Shown here one piece after another: positions 60,463-64,000 of a stretch of 64,000 nucleotides of DNA. The stretch covers positions 1,294,001-1,358,000 of the forward strand of contig NZ_JARFNM010000001.1 of assembly GCF_029167365.1 (NCBI RefSeq), given 5' to 3'. The translations under genes were made by a program, and so were the position numbers. The DNA is from Amygdalobacter nucleatus (GTDB lineage: Bacteria; Bacillota; Clostridia; Saccharofermentanales; Fastidiosipilaceae). Numbering within the stretch: position 1 is the first letter of the stretch; every line of letters starts with the position of its first letter. The notes under the pieces are model-generated. The model was not told the DNA's origin. It did not search any database and was given only the letters and a program-made list of their open reading frames with translations.

Positions 60463-61884
60463 CTAAATAGCCCGGATCAAGGCCATCAGATACACAACGA
60501 CAATTAAAAGTGGCAAAACAAATTTGAAATAATATTCGCTCGCTTTAGGTATTTTTAGGCCACTACCCTGATTCACCTCAGCTCTGAAAGCAGCAAAGCC
60601 CATACCTAATTTGCTACAGCAAAAAGTCACATATAGAAGCGAACCTAAAGGCAAAATATTGGCGCTTACAATATAGTCCGTTGAGTCCATGACGTTATCG
60701 AATATGGCAAACGGCTTAAAGCCCTTCAAGACATTAAAGCCAAGAATATTTGGCACATTAAGTAACAAAAGCACGGCCAATGTCAATGCAATGCTTGTCC
60801 TCCTAGAACAATTCCATATATCTTTCACACAAGAAATAATGTTCTCAAATACAGCTAAAACCGTTGAAAGGGCAGCAAAAGTCATGAATAAGAAGAACAA
60901 AACGGCAAAATAGTTGCCATAAGGCATGGCCTGAAAAATTCTAGGCAAAGTAACGAAGACCAAATTCGGCCCTGCATCAGCACTAATATTAAACGTGAAA
61001 GCGGCTGGGAAAATTATTACACCAGCTAATAAAGCCACTATTGTATCTAAAATTCCAATTTGCATAGCCTCATGTAAGAGACTTTTTTCTTTGCCAATCC
61101 GACTAGCAAAAATAGCCATGGCAGATACACCCAAACTTAGGGTAAAAAAGGCCTGGTTCAAAGCAGCAAAGATCACTTTTACTAAGCCAACTTTATGTAA
61201 TTGCTCAAAATTTGGTAAGAGATAAAATTGCATAGCTTGTTTGGCTCCAGGCAAATTAAGACTAACTAGAGCTAACAGCAACAAAATCACGAACAACATG
61301 CTCATCATGACTTTGTTCAGCTTTTCTACACCTTTGTTGAAACCGAGGCTACAAATTAAAGCGCAAACAAACAGTATGATTGTGGTCCAGGTAAACATCT
61401 GAATTGGATCAGCTAACAGATTAGTGAAAGCTTGCGTTGGATCAAGTGCTGACGTATTTAACTGTAGAATTGGTCGAACAACGTCTTTACTATAATTAGC
61501 AACATAATCCAGCATCCAGCCAGCAATCATGGCGTAATAGCTCAACAAAAGTACACAACCAGTCAAAGCTAAATAGCCAACCCAAGGCCATTTATAAGTT
61601 GGTTTAGCTTGTAAGACTGTAAATGATTTTATACAAGTGCTTTGGCTCTTACGCCCAACGGCAAATTCGCACAACATCACAGGTAACCCGATAAGCACTA
61701 AGCAAAGTAAGTAAATGGCAACAAATATAGCTCCACCATTTTGATAAACCATGTATGGAAATCGCCAAATATTGCCCAAGCCAATTGCGCAACCTACGGC
61801 TAATAAAATAAATCCCAAACGTGATTGAAAATGTAAATGCTGTGTCTGCTTTTGCTCCTCGTTCACTCTTTTACCTACTTTCAT
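60463..61884 (-). CDS. Neurotransmitter:sodium symporter family transporter
   Basis: A 473-aa LeuT-fold Na+-coupled transporter with about 11 helices. The first helix has the family motif GFILLAVGCAIGLGNIWRFPYMVYQNGGAIF, with the unwound Na+/substrate site; helix 6-7 region has FTLSLGVSAMAIFASRIGK; AGVIIFPAAFTFNISADAGPNLVFVTLPRIFQAMPYGNYFAVLFFLFMTFAALSTVLAVFEN covers helices 7-8. Bacterial members import amino acids (Leu, Trp, Tyr). It may start at an ATG before the NEEQKQ stretch. Single gene, no linked pathway. Confidence 0.92.
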   Translation of the reverse strand: MKVGKRVNEEQKQTQHLHFQSRLGFILLAVGCAIGLGNIWRFPYMVYQNGGAIFVAIYLLCLVLIGLPVMLCEFAVGRKSQSTCIKSFTVLQAKPTYKWPWVGYLALTGCVLLLSYYAMIAGWMLDYVANYSKDVVRPILQLNTSALDPTQAFTNLLADPIQMFTWTTIILFVCALICSLGFNKGVEKLNKVMMSMLFVILLLLALVSLNLPGAKQAMQFYLLPNFEQLHKVGLVKVIFAALNQAFFTLSLGVSAMAIFASRIGKEKSLLHEAMQIGILDTIVALLAGVIIFPAAFTFNISADAGPNLVFVTLPRIFQAMPYGNYFAVLFFLFMTFAALSTVLAVFENIISCVKDIWNCSRRTSIALTLAVLLLLNVPNILGFNVLKGFKPFAIFDNVMDSTDYIVSANILPLGSLLYVTFCCSKLGMGFAAFRAEVNQGSGLKIPKASEYYFKFVLPLLIVVVYLMALIRAI

Positions 61885-62068
61885 CCAAGATATTAACTAG
61901 CATCAGCCAATAGTTCGCTATTGTAAGCGTAAGTGCAAGTTTTGTAAACTTCGTTTTACTTAAGGTGTAATTAATCAGTCTACTTACATATAATTAATCT
62001 ACTTGCTCACATGTAGTTAATCAGTGACTTTTTCTAACGATTTCTGAAGCGTTTCATTTAGCTTTTAG

Positions 62069-63399
62069 CTATTTTGACGTTAACTTGTAGCGTCTATTCT
62101 TACCTCTACCAACTTGCTCAATTACCCCTTTAGCTTGCATTGTTTTAAGTATGCGGCTAGAAGCAGATTGACTTATAGAAAGTGCATTATCTACATCACT
62201 TCGCTTAATTTCACCATACTTACTAAGTAACTCACATACAGATAGCTCTTGCTTATCTAATTGATTCTGTGCATAAGTAGGTGTTTTAGCATAAGTAGAT
62301 GTTCTAGCATAGCTAACTTGCAATTTGGGTAGAACAAGCTTAAAAGAATTAGGCCCTGCTATAATCTCTGGCTGCTTGGTTTGTCCTTTGTAAAGCTGCA
62401 AAATCTTACTTAAACCTGTACCGTAAGCCTCGATCAATTTCAAGCAGTAAAAAACATCTGCCAGTAATTTGTTGCGACAAATTGACATTCCAAGTAGCAC
62501 ATCTTCCATATGTATACCTGGCAAAAGTCCACCAATCGACACAAATTCAATCCAATTAGCATATATGCTGATCAACGTACTAGCACTATAAGCATAGTCA
62601 CGATGAACAATAACATTAAGCAAAGCTTCTCGAACAGCCTGTTCTGGGAAATCTCTATTGTCTTTTCGATATAAGCCAGAAAAAGAAGCTGCATTTCGGT
62701 TATTCAAATCAATGAACTCATAGCAATCTTTCAGTTGCTTAAGCAAAGAACCGCCAAAGTTACGCCGATTTTGAAAGTTTCTTTGATCATTGCCACCAAA
62801 AACAGCACATTTCAACGTATACGGACATTGATCTGAAAGTAACAAGGCTAAATTCGTATACATACCGTCTATATCTATCAAGCCTAAGCTATACATTTTC
62901 GCTTCCGTTATGGCTATTTGCTGCTTGAAAAATGTCGCTTCTAAGAATTGAAAACTAAGTTTTTGCTCTAAAGAACGAGAAGACTCAAACTTATCCCCAT
63001 CTGAAATTTTTATCATCTGCCTAATTTCTGCATATGATGCTTGAGCCGCTTCATTGCCCTGCCGCACATAAGCTCCAGCAGGCTTCAAGCCATATTTTGC
63101 CAAATAATAAGGTTTATTGCTCCCTCTTGAATTCCAATTTTTAGAACGTCTTTCGTTTGAATATTTAATTTCGTAAAGAAAACGAAACGCATAATATCTG
63201 GCTTAATTGCATCACTCAACATTGCCGAAATACGATTAGAAATTTCATCATAATTATCTATGCCACAAACCTCGCCTGAATCTGTCACACCAATATAAAT
63301 TGTTCCACCTTTATAATTGGAAAAAGCTATTACTTCTTTCTTTATAGCTTCTACATACTGTGCTTTGAGTTCAACGTCAGGGCTTTCAGCAAAATTCAT
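62069..63399 (-). pseudogene. AlbA_2-domain ATP-binding regulator, split by a frameshift
   Basis: Two adjacent frames make one protein. The upstream part (63085-63399) is an AlbA_2 domain: ESPDVELKAQYVEAIKKEVIAFSNYKGGTIYIGVTDSGEVCGI. The downstream part (62069-63103) begins in the same conserved block (the correct reading SNKPYYLAKYGLKPAGAYVRQGNEAAQAS lies in a frame shifted by one) and continues with the HATPase-like DNRDFPEQAVREALLNVIVHRDYA and a C-terminal winged helix (LSKYGEIKRSDVDNALSISQSASSRILKTMQAKGVI). Full-length relatives are RecG-related regulators of about 450 aa. A one-base loss near 63112 breaks it. The break could be a sequencing error, as the rest is intact. Confidence 0.85.
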
Positions 63400-63419
63400 A
63401 TTCCTTCCTCATCGCTTTC

Positions 63420-63480
63420 TAGTCGTTTATAGTCATTTTAGTCTTTATAGATAGTCATAATAGTCAATTTTGCTTGACTA
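63420..63480. repeat. TAGTC short repeats upstream of the AlbA_2 gene
   Basis: TAGTC starts at 63420, 63430, 63439, 63452 and 63461, with the complement GACTA at 63476-63480. Steps of 9-13 bp place most copies on one face of the helix, as in iteron-type or multi-site operators. The array directly precedes the start of the AlbA_2 gene (63399). Confidence 0.6.
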
Positions 63481-63608
63481 GCTAACTACACAAATACGAA
63501 AATTGTCATCACATATGAAACATATTTTTGTATTTGCACGTCTATTGCATTTACTGGACATAATAATTTTGCTAGCTTTTAATTAAAGATACAAAGGAGT
63601 TAAATCTA

Positions 63609-63884
63609 ATGGCAAACACAACTACTTTTAGTTTACGCATAGATCAAAATTTGAAGAAACAATCTGAGGCACTATATGGCGAATTAGGACTGAATTTGAC
63701 TGCTGCTATCAATGTCTTTTTGCGCCAATCTCTCCGCACTGGTGGTTTTCCCTTCCCAGTATGTCTTGAACAGCCTAATAAAACAACAATCGCTGCCCTT
63801 CAAGAAGCGGAACAAATTGTTAATGACCCTAATTACAAATACTACACAGATGTTGAATCTGCCCTACGAGATTTGAAAGCATGA
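63609..63884 (+). CDS. RelB/DinJ-family antitoxin, no partner seen
   Basis: A 91-aa protein with the ribbon-helix-helix start TTTFSLRIDQNLKKQSEALYGELGLNLTAAINVFLRQSLRTGGFPF, very typical of DinJ/RelB antitoxins that repress their own operon and bind a RelE/YafQ toxin. GGAG lies upstream of the ATG. After its stop comes a terminator hairpin and the tail of a permease on the other strand; no toxin gene follows, and none precedes it. An orphan antitoxin or remnant. Confidence 0.9.
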   Translation: MANTTTFSLRIDQNLKKQSEALYGELGLNLTAAINVFLRQSLRTGGFPFPVCLEQPNKTTIAALQEAEQIVNDPNYKYYTDVESALRDLKA

Positions 63885-63888
63885 AAAT

Positions 63889-63916
63889 GCCCTCTTTACT
63901 CTGTAGTAAAGAGGGC
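63889..63916 (+). terminator. Strong hairpin terminator after relB
   Basis: GCCCTCTTTACT-CTGT-AGTAAAGAGGGC is a perfect 12-bp stem, 5 bp after the relB stop. T-richness follows on the minus strand, so it may also stop transcription coming from the permease on the right. Confidence 0.88.
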
Positions 63917-63951
63917 GCATACAAATTTCTCTGTATCTATGAATTAACCAA

Positions 63952-64000
63952 TCAGCCCTTAACCGCACCAGACAAGACACCTTTGATGATGTACTTCTGA
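63952..64000 (-). CDS. Carbohydrate ABC transporter permease, C-terminal tail
   Basis: Only the last 15 residues are in the window: QKYIIKGVLSGAVKG and a TGA stop at 63952-63954. QKYIIKGxxxGAVKG is the usual end of MalG-type (CUT1) sugar permeases. The rest lies to the right of the window. Confidence 0.75.
   Translation of the reverse strand, partial: QKYIIKGVLSGAVKG

Overview
The window is about 64 kb from a low-GC, Gram-positive-type bacterium. Pointers are the glmU-pth-mfd gene order, Fur-type and LacI/IclR/GntR regulators, lipoproteins with LxAC lipoboxes, sortase-type C-termini on two surface proteins, and a type II-A CRISPR locus. A host-associated, Clostridia-like Bacillota is the best guess; the species cannot be named from sequence alone. 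I saw no rRNA or tRNA gene.

Layout. (1) 1-1667: a broken SNF2-family helicase gene running off the left edge. (2) 2033-8812: a complete type II-A CRISPR-Cas locus: seven-repeat array, leader, csn2, cas2, cas1 and cas9 on the minus strand, and a divergent tracrRNA upstream of cas9. (3) 8841-10102: remnants of an AraC protein and a response regulator around a GntR/FCD regulator. (4) 10242-28814: an 18.4-kb block bounded by two 150-bp direct repeats (145/150 identical). It holds a hexuronate pathway (uxaC, uxuB, uxuA, IclR regulator, KDPG aldolase), a tripartite tricarboxylate (TctABC-type) transporter, a ferric/phospho-sugar-type ABC transporter, two HAD phosphatases, an MBL-fold hydrolase, and a LacI regulator fused to a second solute-binding module. 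(5) 28826-37667: a full Lsr-type autoinducer-2 uptake and processing locus (lsrFBDCA minus; lsrR, lsrK and a cupin plus) with two near-consensus divergent promoters. (6) 37871-41300: a HAD phosphatase, a small ORF, a VWA-domain surface protein and a possible small RNA. (7) 41521-51142: housekeeping genes ppa, folA, thyA, a DUF1846 gene, mfd, pth and a shortened glmU. (8) 51816-57365: an OpgB/LtaS-like phosphoglycerol transferase and a zinc/manganese-type ABC transporter with its Fur-family regulator. (9) 57536-64000: a beta-helix surface protein, a neurotransmitter:sodium symporter, a frameshifted AlbA_2-type gene, an orphan RelB/DinJ antitoxin, and the tail of a sugar ABC permease.

How they fit together. 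The accessory half (10-38 kb) is about taking up and breaking down sugars and signals. Glucuronate or galacturonate would be isomerised by UxaC, reduced by UxuB, dehydrated by UxuA and, after phosphorylation by a KDG kinase not found here, cleaved by KDPG aldolase. AI-2 would enter through LsrACDB, be phosphorylated by LsrK and be degraded by LsrF, with a cupin where LsrG is usually found. The most unusual items are the direct repeats around the uronate block, the LacI/solute-binding fusion, the paired GTTTCA elements between uxaC and eda, the ABC permease fused to a lipoprotein-like domain, the non-canonical VAKTGE sorting signals and the truncated GlmU.
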